Assembly (NCBI GenBank): GCA_023391815.1
Contig: JAEWAF010000136.1
Location: 1-64,000, forward strand
Direction of reading: 5' to 3'
Source: Pseudomonadota bacterium
Lineage (GTDB): Bacteria; Pseudomonadota; Gammaproteobacteria; Steroidobacterales; Steroidobacteraceae
Length of the DNA: 64,000 nucleotides
Shown: positions 8,182 through 16,634 of the stretch, one piece after another
Layout of the letters: every line of letters begins with the position of its first letter
How positions within the stretch are numbered: the first letter of the stretch is position 1
Position numbers and translations under genes: made by a program
Notes under the pieces: generated by a model
Database searches by the model: none
Told to the model about the DNA's origin: nothing
The model's input: the letters and a program-made list of their open reading frames with translations, nothing else

Positions 8182-9642
8182 GTGATGTCGATGTGGAGGC
8201 CGCCGGAAAGAATCCGTCATCAACCGATCTCCGGTCCCTGGCCGAGCGCTCAGCGAGCAGCGCAGTCCCGTTTGTTCAGTCCGGCGCAGCTCGGACCGCT
8301 GCACCTGGAGCAACGAACCTGGGTGCCTGCGATGGTGCCCTGGCGCGCCACCGATGACGGTTTCGTCTCGCCGAATGTTTTGGCCTGGTACGAGCGCTTC
8401 GCGCGCGGGCGTCCGGGTGCGATCGTCATCGAAGCGACCGGTATTCGCGACGTGCCGAGTGGCCCGTTGTTACGCATCGGCGACGACCGATTCATTCCCG
8501 GCATTCGCCGGCTGGCGGACGTGGTTCGACGCGCCAGCGACGGCCATACGCGGCTGTTGATTCAACTGATCGACTTCCTCGCCATGCGGCGGCGGCCGGA
8601 GCGCGGCAAATATTTCGATCGACTACTGCGAATCTCGCCTGAGCACCGCGAGAAGCTGGGCATGCTGGATGCGCCGGAAGCGGCCGTGCGAGAGCGTCTG
8701 GCTGCGCTCGATGAAGAAACACTTCGTACCGTGTTGACGGCCCGCGAACTGGAATCGCTCGAACGCGGCTATCGCGAGCGTGTGACCGATGTAGATCTCG
8801 AACATATCGCCAACTTGCCGCAAAGCTTGCCGAAGCTTTTTTCCGATGCTGCCGCCCGCGCTGAAGCGGCCGGTCTGGACGGCGTCGAGCTGCACTATGC
8901 CCACGCCTATACGATGGCTTCATTCCTTTCGGCGACCAACACCAGAACGGATGGATACGGCGGCTCGCGCGAGGCGCGCGTTCGTCTGCCGCTGGAAGTT
9001 TTCTCCGCTGTTCGCGCGTCTGTGAAGAATGACTTCGCCGTCGGTTGCCGCTTCCTTGCGGAAGAGTGCATCGAGGGCGGAAGTAGCATCGAAGACGCGG
9101 TGTGGTACGCGGTTCAGTTCGCAAAGGCGGGCATGGATTTCGTCTCCGTCTCTCGCGGCGGCAAGTTCGATGATGCGAAACAGCCCAAGGTCGGCGAGGC
9201 CGCCTATCCATATACAGGCAGGAGCGGCTATGAGTGCATGCCCTCGTACTACTCCGATGCGATCGGGCCGTTCGGACGCAATCTCCAGCCCTCGAAGCTG
9301 ATTCGGGCAGCAATGCGAGCCGCCGGATGTTCGACGCCGCTGGTCACGGCAGGCGGCATTCATCATTTCGATCAGGCCGAAGCGGTGCTCGCGTCGGATC
9401 AAGCCGATGTCGTCGGGTTCGCCCGGCAGGCACTGGCCGATCCCGACTGGTTCACCAAAGTGCTGAGCGGGCGCGGGGCAGAAGTGCGCGTGTGCATGTA
9501 CACGAACTATTGCGAAGCGCTCGATCAGCGGCATCGCGAAGTGACTTGTGAGTTGTGGGATCGCGAAGATCTGGGCGAGCCTGTTCTAATGCGATCCGCG
9601 GATGGCAAGCGGCGCCTGCTCGCGCCCGAGTGGTCACGCTGA
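8182..9642 (+). CDS. Old Yellow Enzyme-like NADH:flavin oxidoreductase
   Basis: The 486-residue protein is an FMN TIM-barrel enzyme of the OYE family, with QSRLFSPAQLGPLHLEQRTWVPAM at the N-terminus, GVELHYAHAYTMASFLS with a conserved His pair, TRTDGYGGSREARVRLPLEV, and the phosphate-binding TAGGIHHF and DVVGFARQALADPDW. It carries no Fe-S or second flavin domain of the 2,4-dienoyl-CoA reductase type, and is longer than most simple OYEs because of an insertion near residues 135-200. The start is GTG at 8182 or ATG at 8185. It is the last gene of the operon and its 3' end overlaps the convergent glycosyltransferase gene by 9 bp. Likely role: reduction of an alpha,beta-unsaturated intermediate. 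Confidence 0.85.
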   Translation: MMSMWRPPERIRHQPISGPWPSAQRAAQSRLFSPAQLGPLHLEQRTWVPAMVPWRATDDGFVSPNVLAWYERFARGRPGAIVIEATGIRDVPSGPLLRIGDDRFIPGIRRLADVVRRASDGHTRLLIQLIDFLAMRRRPERGKYFDRLLRISPEHREKLGMLDAPEAAVRERLAALDEETLRTVLTARELESLERGYRERVTDVDLEHIANLPQSLPKLFSDAAARAEAAGLDGVELHYAHAYTMASFLSATNTRTDGYGGSREARVRLPLEVFSAVRASVKNDFAVGCRFLAEECIEGGSSIEDAVWYAVQFAKAGMDFVSVSRGGKFDDAKQPKVGEAAYPYTGRSGYECMPSYYSDAIGPFGRNLQPSKLIRAAMRAAGCSTPLVTAGGIHHFDQAEAVLASDQADVVGFARQALADPDWFTKVLSGRGAEVRVCMYTNYCEALDQRHREVTCELWDREDLGEPVLMRSADGKRRLLAPEWSR

Positions 9643-10725
9643 GGCCAACGGATCGGTTCGATTGGGGTTGGTCGCGCGGCGCGGCGAGAGATAAAAATCC
9701 ACGGTGCGCTGGCCGATCCCGCTCCAGTCGTAGGCGCTGAGATCGGTGGTTTCGTGCTCGTCGATCGTTGCCGACCGCATCGCCTGTGACAAATGTTCCG
9801 CGGTCAGCTGGCCGTCATAGAGCGTCAGCCAGCGCGCGCCGACATGCGTTTGAATCTCCGGTAGCGAGCCCAGATTCGGTGCGAGTACCGGGCGATTGAA
9901 CGACAGCGCAAGAAACACGCTGCCGGAATTGAGGATGCTCTGAAATGGCAGGACCATGAGGTCGGCGGCGCCGACGTACAGCGGCACCCGATCGTCCGGA
10001 ACAAACTCCAACGACAGTCGGATGCGTGCGTCGTCGCCGATCAGGCGCCGAAGCTCGCCAGCTTGCATCGTGTGACCTGGTTGTCCCGCAATTACCAGTC
10101 GTACGTCGGGGTGCGACAGTTGCCGAAAGGCGTCGATCAGCACGGGCACGTTCTTGTACGGGCGAATGTTGCCGAGGAACAGAAACGTGAAGCGGTGGTC
10201 GAGGCCCAATCGCTCCCGGCACTCCGATCGTCGTAGCGCGCTCGGATACGCATCCCGATAGTGACCGTGAGGAATGACGGCCGTGCATTTGTGTCGGAGT
10301 GGCGGATAAGCCGCGAGCGCGGCGACCAGGCCATGCTTCGTGAGCGCGATAACATGAGTACACAGGCGCGGAAACCAGAGCGGGAACAACCGTTCGCCCA
10401 CCGCCCGGTGGGGCTCGTGAGGTTTCAGGTTGTGCATCGTCCAGACGATGCGGGTCTTGCGCCATCGTAACAAGAGGAACAGCAACGCGAGCCGCGCGTG
10501 CTTCACAACGGTGCGCAATGAGGAACGTGCGTGCAGATGCAGATCCGGCCAATGGAGGTGCAGAACGTCATAGCGTGTGCGCAGCGCCTGCATGAAGCTG
10601 AAATCGTCGACGCGTACGCCCTGACGTTCGAGACTTTCCGACAGGCAGCGCAGATAAGGATTGTCGCCATGTTTCGGAAACATGAGGACACGCAGCCGCG
10701 GCGCTTCGAGCGCAGGGTCAATCAT
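9634..10725 (-). CDS. Glycosyltransferase of the GT4/GT1-like superfamily
   Basis: The 363-residue protein resembles GT-B glycosyltransferases. Its N-terminal domain begins RLRVLMFPKHGDNPYLRCL and contains DVLHLHWPDLHL and IVWTMHNLKPHEPH. The C-terminal domain carries FLFLGNIRPYKNVPVLIDAFRQL, VRLVIAGQPG and the sugar-nucleotide region LMVLPFQSILNSGSVFLALSFNRPVLAPNLGSLPEI. Donor and acceptor cannot be assigned; the HLHWPD pattern resembles transferases of exopolysaccharide or capsule assembly. It is a lone gene, convergent with the OYE gene, and not part of a visible polysaccharide cluster. It has no signal peptide, which fits a cytoplasmic or membrane-peripheral enzyme. Confidence 0.8.
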   Translation of the reverse strand: MIDPALEAPRLRVLMFPKHGDNPYLRCLSESLERQGVRVDDFSFMQALRTRYDVLHLHWPDLHLHARSSLRTVVKHARLALLFLLLRWRKTRIVWTMHNLKPHEPHRAVGERLFPLWFPRLCTHVIALTKHGLVAALAAYPPLRHKCTAVIPHGHYRDAYPSALRRSECRERLGLDHRFTFLFLGNIRPYKNVPVLIDAFRQLSHPDVRLVIAGQPGHTMQAGELRRLIGDDARIRLSLEFVPDDRVPLYVGAADLMVLPFQSILNSGSVFLALSFNRPVLAPNLGSLPEIQTHVGARWLTLYDGQLTAEHLSQAMRSATIDEHETTDLSAYDWSGIGQRTVDFYLSPRRATNPNRTDPLASA

Positions 10726-10897
10726 GGTCGGTCCGCGAGGATGTTAGTTTTGTTGGCCCGCCGATCGCGCGAGAGTCTATAGAGCCCTCATGACCTCCAC
10801 AACCGTCGCTTTGGGTACGGCCGTTGCTGCATGACGCAAAATCCTGCGATCCGTTCTAAACTGTGGCCGTGACCGCTAACGCTCGACGCCTGCAAAC

Positions 10898-11374
10898 ATG
10901 AGATCGAACTCTTTGACTCGCTGTGTCCTTGCTCAATGCATTCTGCTCTACTCCGTCCTGGCGCACTCGGCGGCGGATCCTGGCACTGCGATTGCCGATT
11001 GTCGGGCCAGGCATGCCGACAACCCGCCCGAGCATATCGCCTGTCTCGAACGGGAGCTGCGCGCAGCGGTCGCCGCACCTCACGAGCGGGCGCAGGCCGG
11101 CCTCGGCGCCGAGCAAGTCCGGGCCAAACGCCCGCAGAACACCGTCGACGAGGCGAGCGTACAGATCGAGAATGTGAGCTACGGATTCGATGGGATGGGA
11201 GTGTTTCGGATGGCCGACGGTCAGGTCTGGAAGGCGACCGAGAGCACCCCGCGCGAGCTGCGTCTCGATCCAGGCAAGAGCTACCCAGCCCGCATCGAAC
11301 GGGGAGCGCTCGGTGGCTACCGAATGTATGTGAACGGTATGCCGCGAATGATCAGGGTGACGCGGACGAATTAG
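10898..11374 (+). CDS. Small secreted protein of unknown function
   Basis: The 158-residue protein starts with a short basic N-terminus and a hydrophobic stretch (CVLAQCILLYSVLAHSAAD) that looks like a Sec signal peptide cleaved near AHSAA. The mature part has a helical region with two cysteines (DCRARHADNPPEHIACLERELRAA), then a beta-rich domain with GMGVFRMADGQVWKATE and GALGGYRMYVNGMPRMIRVTR. I recognise this GQVW...GGYRM pattern from uncharacterised exported proteobacterial proteins but know no function. It stands alone and is convergent with the MBL-fold gene, only 4 bp apart. Confidence 0.7.
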   Translation: MRSNSLTRCVLAQCILLYSVLAHSAADPGTAIADCRARHADNPPEHIACLERELRAAVAAPHERAQAGLGAEQVRAKRPQNTVDEASVQIENVSYGFDGMGVFRMADGQVWKATESTPRELRLDPGKSYPARIERGALGGYRMYVNGMPRMIRVTRTN

Positions 11375-11378
11375 CTCC

Positions 11379-12752
11379 TCAGGCGAGGAAACGTCTGTAA
11401 CCGTGACGCGCCATCCGGTAGAGAGCGGGGCTCGCGGAGTTGAACTTGGCGAGAACCTTCCGGCGCAGCTTGCGTGAGGAGCTCACGCGCACCTGGTCGA
11501 GCCAGCCCTGAAAGCCGGAAGCTTTGCGGTAGCTCCGAAAATAGTCCTGGAGCTCGCTGTCGCTGAAGGCCCGCCCGTTATCGCCATACTTGGCGACATA
11601 GGGCGTGAAGTCGGGGTAGAGCTTGCTCACGCCGCCGTGGAGCACGGTCTTCATGAAATTGCCGATCAGCAGGTCGTCGAATATTTCGTACCGGATCGCG
11701 GTCATGAAGGAGTGGCGGGGTGCTTCGAAGGTGATGCCACGGTCTTTCGGACCGCCCAGATCCACGAAATGGTCCTGACCGCCCACCCGCACGTTGATGA
11801 ACTGAAACTTCTGCCGGAGATGCTCGAACTTCCGGAAGTACCCGCGTACCGCGTGGACGTCCTCTTGCTCGAGCGGGTCCGACCAGTTGTCGCCGAACTC
11901 GGCGGGCTCGCGGAAGACTCTGGGCAGCGGCTCCATCGGAGTCTCGGTGATGCGATCGGCGCTGACCTCGTATGAGAAGTAGCCGGGAATGAACACTCCG
12001 CGATCGCGTTTGAAACATTCCCCGTGAGCCTCGATCGGGGTTTCATAATCGGCAGCCCAGCGCGAGTCGGTCCGCCCGAACACGTGGTGACAGGAGAACG
12101 GGGCGGTGTGCGTGCCGTCCCAACTCTTCAGCAGCGCCGTATAGGCGTATCCCAAAGGTTTTTTCTCGCCCTGCAGCGGTTCGATCCGTTGGCCGTCTTC
12201 GGTGAAGAAGTTGATCATGTCGGCCGTGCCGTAGCTGAACAGATTGAACACGAACCGACGTTTGAAGGGCTTCGCCTGAGCCAGCAGTTTCGCCCTGGTT
12301 CCGAGCGCGGAGCCGTCGTTGAGATTGATGACCAGGCAGTCTTCGCCCAACGCGATCAGCAGCGCGGCATCCTGGTTCCAATCGGCGAAGCACAGAATCC
12401 GGACTCGGGGTGAGATCTGCAGCCAGCGGTTGTCTTCGAGCTCATGAGCAGCGTAACCGGCCGCGTTCAGATCCCGGAGAATGCGCCCGCCATGGTGATG
12501 CGGCACCAGCAGCGTTTTGTTTCGAAACGTCGCCAGGGATTCGAGGTTGAGATGATCCGGATGGCCGTGTGAAAGCCACACATGGCTCGTCGATGCGAAC
12601 GCTTCCAGCTGCTGGGCGGTGAAGCGATACGGCAGTACCCAGGATCCGAAGTACTGTGCGCCTTCGATCCAAGGGTCGGTGACGAGCACGGGCCGGCCAC
12701 TGTCATACACGACGAGCGTTGCGTTACCGCACGTCTCGAATCCGAGATTCAC
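11379..12752 (-). CDS. MBL-fold (metallo-beta-lactamase superfamily) protein
   Basis: The 457-residue protein has an N-terminal metallo-beta-lactamase domain with the metal-binding HxHxDH signature in VWLSHGHPDHLNLESLA, preceded by VLVTDPWIEG. A long C-terminal region of unknown fold contains HVFGRTDSRWAADYE. The layout resembles UlaG-like or CMP-sialate-hydroxylase-like MBL proteins, but no substrate can be named. The GTG start at 12752 is chosen because GGAGG stands 7 bases before it; a longer frame to 12830 lacks a good ribosome site. It is convergent with the secreted-protein gene and separated by about 95 bp from the oxidoreductase gene upstream on the same strand. Confidence 0.75.
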   Translation of the reverse strand: MNLGFETCGNATLVVYDSGRPVLVTDPWIEGAQYFGSWVLPYRFTAQQLEAFASTSHVWLSHGHPDHLNLESLATFRNKTLLVPHHHGGRILRDLNAAGYAAHELEDNRWLQISPRVRILCFADWNQDAALLIALGEDCLVINLNDGSALGTRAKLLAQAKPFKRRFVFNLFSYGTADMINFFTEDGQRIEPLQGEKKPLGYAYTALLKSWDGTHTAPFSCHHVFGRTDSRWAADYETPIEAHGECFKRDRGVFIPGYFSYEVSADRITETPMEPLPRVFREPAEFGDNWSDPLEQEDVHAVRGYFRKFEHLRQKFQFINVRVGGQDHFVDLGGPKDRGITFEAPRHSFMTAIRYEIFDDLLIGNFMKTVLHGGVSKLYPDFTPYVAKYGDNGRAFSDSELQDYFRSYRKASGFQGWLDQVRVSSSRKLRRKVLAKFNSASPALYRMARHGYRRFLA

Positions 12753-12846
12753 GGGGAGACCTCCGAGCGGAGGAATCAAAAGGGTTCGGCAGCAGCATAC
12801 CCGCCGCGCCGACGCCGGCTCCATAAGCAAAAAGTGGCGGGATAGA

Positions 12847-13776
12847 TTACAACGCGCTCAATACCGTTTTACCTCGAGCGTGCTCACGCTCGAGATGTGT
12901 TTGTGCTTCGGCGACTTTTTGCATCGGATAGACCGCTTGCACGTACGGGCGAACCTTGCCTTCGTCGATCAGTCGCGCAATCTCGCTGAGCTGCTGGGGA
13001 TTGGGCTGCGCCATATAGCCCTTGCCGGTTGCATTCCGTGCTTGTGCTTTGTCTTTCGAGGGTTGGCCGAGCGTCGAGACCAGCGTCCCGCCGGATTTCA
13101 ACACCGCCCAGGAGCGATCCCGGGTTTCACCGCCGATCAGATCGAGCACCAGGTCGACGTCGCGAACGCGGTCTTCGAAGCGCTCCGATTTGTAATCGAC
13201 GATCTCGTCGGCACCGAGTTCGCGCAGAAATTCCGCATCCTCTTTTGAGCCGACCGCGGTCACTTTCGCGCCGGCCACCTTCGCGAACTGAACGGCAAAA
13301 TGGCCGACGCCGCCGGCTGCGCCGTGAATCAGTACATGCTGTCCGCGTTGCAGGGCGCCTTGATCGAACAGCCCTTGCCATGCGGTCAGCGCAGCGAGCG
13401 GTGCCGCCGCGGCGTGCTCGTGATCGACGGCCTGCGGTTTGGGCACAGCGTCACTCGCCTTGATCGTGACGTACTCCGCGTATGCATGGCGATTGCCCGG
13501 CAGCAGCGCGAACACATCGTCGCCGGCCTCCCAGTCCTGCACCTGCGTGCCGCAGCGAGCGATCGTGCCGGACATATCCCGGCCGAGCACCATCGGCAAT
13601 TGCTCGGGTTTGGCGAACGCACCGGAGCGAATCTTGTAGTCGATCGGGTTGACGCTGGCCGCTTTGATCCGAACCAGCACTTCATCGCGCTCCGGCTCCG
13701 GGCGCGGTACCTCTTCGAGCTGAAGTACTTCAGGACCGCCGAACGAATGAATGCACACCGCCTGCATGGTCGCCAT
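12847..13776 (-). CDS. NADP-dependent quinone oxidoreductase-like protein (zinc-free MDR family)
   Basis: The 309-residue protein is a medium-chain dehydrogenase/reductase of the quinone oxidoreductase branch, with MQAVCIHSFGGPEVLQLEEVPRPEP, VNPIDYKIRSGAF, the cofactor motif HGAAGGVGHFAVQFAKVAGA near residues 149-168 and the C-terminal YPMQKVAEAQTHLEREHARGKTVL. It lacks the catalytic and structural zinc ligands of alcohol dehydrogenases. The likely reaction is NADPH-dependent reduction of quinones or enones. It is divergent from the universal stress protein gene, which fits a stress-related role; nothing else in the context narrows the substrate. Confidence 0.88.
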   Translation of the reverse strand: MATMQAVCIHSFGGPEVLQLEEVPRPEPERDEVLVRIKAASVNPIDYKIRSGAFAKPEQLPMVLGRDMSGTIARCGTQVQDWEAGDDVFALLPGNRHAYAEYVTIKASDAVPKPQAVDHEHAAAAPLAALTAWQGLFDQGALQRGQHVLIHGAAGGVGHFAVQFAKVAGAKVTAVGSKEDAEFLRELGADEIVDYKSERFEDRVRDVDLVLDLIGGETRDRSWAVLKSGGTLVSTLGQPSKDKAQARNATGKGYMAQPNPQQLSEIARLIDEGKVRPYVQAVYPMQKVAEAQTHLEREHARGKTVLSAL

Positions 13777-13918
13777 GATGTCCGCCTCGACGCTAGCTCG
13801 GATGGGGATTCATGCAGCGTGGAATCGAAGCTGGGGGAAAAGGTTCCGCGCTTCGGCAAACCATGATTCCCGTCGCGCCGTTCCCGCCTACAAATCGATG
13901 CTTCGGCAGGAGCGAGCC

Positions 13919-14794
13919 ATGATTACCCCGATTCGAACGCTGGTCGCGGCCAGCGATTTTTCCTTCTCGGCCCATCGAGCTGCGAGGCGTGCCGGCGCGC
14001 TGGCAAAAGAGCACGGGGCTGCCTTACATCTCTTACACGTTGTCGACAGCTCGACCGCACAGTCGCTAATGCGTCGCTCGAGGGAAGTCGAGGTGGAACA
14101 GCCGCTGCGGACCGAGGCGCAACGAGCTCTCGATTCGCTCGCCGACGATGTAGTGGCCGCCGGCGGTGTGGTCAATGATCGCTGGCTGCGTGAGGGGCGA
14201 GTGATGGACGAGATTCTCGCGGTCAGCGCGAATACCGACCTGCTGGTGTTTGGACCCCGCGGCGTGAATCCGCTGCGTGATTTCATTCTCGGTTCCACCG
14301 CCGAGCGCATCGCACGGCGGATCGAATGTCCCATGCTGGTGGTGAAACAGGATCCGCAGATCCCTTACGAGCATGTGCTGGTGCCGGTGGACTTTTCGGA
14401 GTATTCCGCATCGGCACTGCAGTTCGCGTCCATCCTGGCGCCACGAGCGGTGCTACATGTGTTCCATGCGTTCGATTGTTCCCTGAAAGGAAGATTGCGC
14501 AGCGCCGGGATCAGCGAGGAGGGCATCGCCGCTTACTGTACTGAACTTCAGCAAGAGGCGAATGCCAGCATGGCCGCGCTGACGGCCGGCGTGCTCGTTC
14601 AGCCTGTGTTCTGCAAAGTGCAGGAGGGCGACGCACGGATCGATATCGTCGAGCGCGCGGCTGCGAGTCAATGCACGCTGATCGTGATGGGAAAGCAAGG
14701 CAGATCCTGGCTATCGGAACACATTCTCGGCAGCGTGACCCGAAGGGTTCTGGAATGTGCCGAGTGCGACGTCGCGGTCGTCCCGCAGAGCTAG
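13919..14794 (+). CDS. Tandem-domain universal stress protein
   Basis: The 291-residue protein contains two UspA-like domains. The first (about 1-138) starts MITPIRTLVAASDFS and has LLVFGPRGVNPLRDFILGSTAERIARRIECPMLVVK. The second (about 145-291) starts YEHVLVPVDFSEYS and ends LIVMGKQGRSWLSEHILGSVTRRVLECAECDVAVVPQ. Both keep versions of the G-x2-G-x9-G(S/T) nucleotide-binding signature. The ATG at 13919 follows CAGGAG at a good distance; an in-frame frame upstream lacks Usp sequence. Tandem Usps resemble UspE. Its neighbours are a quinone oxidoreductase on the other strand and a convergent GH15 gene 13 bp away. Confidence 0.88.
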   Translation: MITPIRTLVAASDFSFSAHRAARRAGALAKEHGAALHLLHVVDSSTAQSLMRRSREVEVEQPLRTEAQRALDSLADDVVAAGGVVNDRWLREGRVMDEILAVSANTDLLVFGPRGVNPLRDFILGSTAERIARRIECPMLVVKQDPQIPYEHVLVPVDFSEYSASALQFASILAPRAVLHVFHAFDCSLKGRLRSAGISEEGIAAYCTELQQEANASMAALTAGVLVQPVFCKVQEGDARIDIVERAAASQCTLIVMGKQGRSWLSEHILGSVTRRVLECAECDVAVVPQS

Positions 14795-14807
14795 CCTGCC
14801 GCGTGGC

Positions 14808-16634
14808 TCATACCCCGCCCGGTACGGGCTCCGTATCGGTGCGCTGAGTCACCGGGCAGATGGCGCGGCTCAAATTGACCGCCGAATTGACCAGCCCGAT
14901 ATGCGAGAACGCCTGGGGAAAGTTCCCCAGTTGTCGGCGATCGGCGGGATCATATTCCTCCGCCAGCAAACCCAGATCGCTGCGCACGCTCAACAGCCGG
15001 TCGAACAGACGTTGCGCGTCCTCGCGCCTGCCCAGCATGACCAGGCAGTCGACCAGCCAGAAGCTGCACAGAAAGAACGTTCCTTCGTGCCCGGTGAGGC
15101 CATCGTCGGATTTGTCCAGGTCATAGCGCAATACAAATCCGTCGACCGTCAGTTTGCGCTCGATGGCTTCGATGGTCGCGACCACTCGCGGGTCGGAGGC
15201 GGGCAGGAAGCCGAGCAGCGGGATGAGCAACAGGCTGGCATCGAGCGCGGTGGAGCCGAACGTTTGCACGAACGTGCCCACGCTGGGATTGAAACCGTGC
15301 TCACAAACGTGCGCGTGGATCTGCTCGCGCAAAGCCCGCCAGCGATCGAGCGGGCCGGGCAGGTTATAACGCTCGAAATCCTTGATGGCGCGGTCGACGG
15401 CCACCCACGCCATGACTTTCGAGTGCGTGAACTGCTGCCGTTCGCTGCGCACCTCCCAGATGCCCTCGTCGGGCTCCATCCAGATCCGCGCCAGATATTC
15501 GATCCATTCGCGCTCGATGGCGGCACTTTGCTCGGGTGCGCTGAGGCCGGTTTTCCGCGCCTGATGTAACGCATCGGCCACCTCGCCGTAGATATCGAGC
15601 TGCAACTGAGCGACAGCGGCGTTGCCGACACGTACCGGCCTGGAATTTTCGTAGCCGGGCAACCACGAAACTTCCCACTCGGGCAGGCGCCGCTCGCCCG
15701 CGATTCCGTACATGATCTGATCTTGCGACGCTTCGCCGGCGACGGCGCGCATCAGCCAATCGCGCCATGCGACAGCTTCTTCTTGAAAGCCCGCGTTCAT
15801 GAACGCGAGCAGGGTGAACGTCGCATCCCGCAACCAGCAATAACGATAGTCCCAGTTGCGCTCGCCACCGATTTCCTCGGGCAGCGATGTCGTCGGTGCG
15901 GCGACGATGCCTCCGGTCGGCGCGTAAGTCAGCGCCTTGAGCACGATGAGCGAACGCTCGACCGCGTCCGCCGAGGGGCCCCGATATTTGCATTGGCTCA
16001 CCCAGTCCAACCAGAACCGTTCCGTTTGCGCCAGCGCGGCGCTGGCGCTGATGGGCCAGGGGGTCGGATGATGAGAGAGACCATGCATGATGACGAAGGG
16101 CACCGTTTCACCGGAGCGAACGCTGAAGTTCGCCGTCACGGTGCCGTCGGAATGAGTGAGCGGGACGCCGCCGTTGATGACGATGAGATCCGGACCGACG
16201 ATGGCCTGTATCAGGCTCTCGCCGATCGAGCTCAGCCACGGCACGGACAATCCGTAGTCCAAGCGGATCGTCAACTCCATCTGCATCGGAACCTGACCGC
16301 TCTCGCCGCGAACGATGCGAATCAGCTCCGAGTGACCATTGCGAGGCGGCATGAAATCGATCACGGTCACTTCGCCTTCCGCGGTTTCGAAGCGAGTCTC
16401 GAGAATGAGCGTATGAGCTCGATACTCTCGACGCGTGCTCTTCAGTTCGGACGCGGGCGCGAGCAGCCAGCGTCCGTTCGCCGGTGTTCCCAACAGGGCC
16501 GCGAAACAAGCGGCGGAGTCGAAACGAGGCCAGCAGAGCCAGTCGATGGACCCGTTGCGATTCACCAGCGCGACGCTCTCGCAATCGCCGATCACGCCAT
16601 AGTCTTCGACGGCAGCGCCCATGGTTGCTCTCAT
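14808..16634 (-). CDS. Glycoside hydrolase family 15 protein (glucoamylase/trehalase-like)
   Basis: The 608-residue protein has the bacterial GH15 layout: an N-terminal beta domain (EDYGVIGDCESVALVNRNGSIDWLCWPRFDS) and an alpha/alpha barrel with EIGGERNWDYRYCWLRDATFTL and later QLDIYGEVADALH and GTFFLCSFWLVDCL. There is no signal peptide, so it is probably cytoplasmic. Family members hydrolyse alpha-1,4-glucosides or trehalose, and the actual substrate is open. Its ATG overlaps the stop codon of the glucose-dehydrogenase-like gene (ATGA), so both form one operon. That coupling suggests release of glucose followed by direct oxidation. Confidence 0.9.
   Translation of the reverse strand: MRATMGAAVEDYGVIGDCESVALVNRNGSIDWLCWPRFDSAACFAALLGTPANGRWLLAPASELKSTRREYRAHTLILETRFETAEGEVTVIDFMPPRNGHSELIRIVRGESGQVPMQMELTIRLDYGLSVPWLSSIGESLIQAIVGPDLIVINGGVPLTHSDGTVTANFSVRSGETVPFVIMHGLSHHPTPWPISASAALAQTERFWLDWVSQCKYRGPSADAVERSLIVLKALTYAPTGGIVAAPTTSLPEEIGGERNWDYRYCWLRDATFTLLAFMNAGFQEEAVAWRDWLMRAVAGEASQDQIMYGIAGERRLPEWEVSWLPGYENSRPVRVGNAAVAQLQLDIYGEVADALHQARKTGLSAPEQSAAIEREWIEYLARIWMEPDEGIWEVRSERQQFTHSKVMAWVAVDRAIKDFERYNLPGPLDRWRALREQIHAHVCEHGFNPSVGTFVQTFGSTALDASLLLIPLLGFLPASDPRVVATIEAIERKLTVDGFVLRYDLDKSDDGLTGHEGTFFLCSFWLVDCLVMLGRREDAQRLFDRLLSVRSDLGLLAEEYDPADRRQLGNFPQAFSHIGLVNSAVNLSRAICPVTQRTDTEPVPGGV

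Noticed and set aside
13751..13918. N-terminal extension of the universal stress protein
   Set aside because: The extra residues do not resemble a Usp domain, overlap the divergent gene's start, and a good ribosome site precedes 13919.
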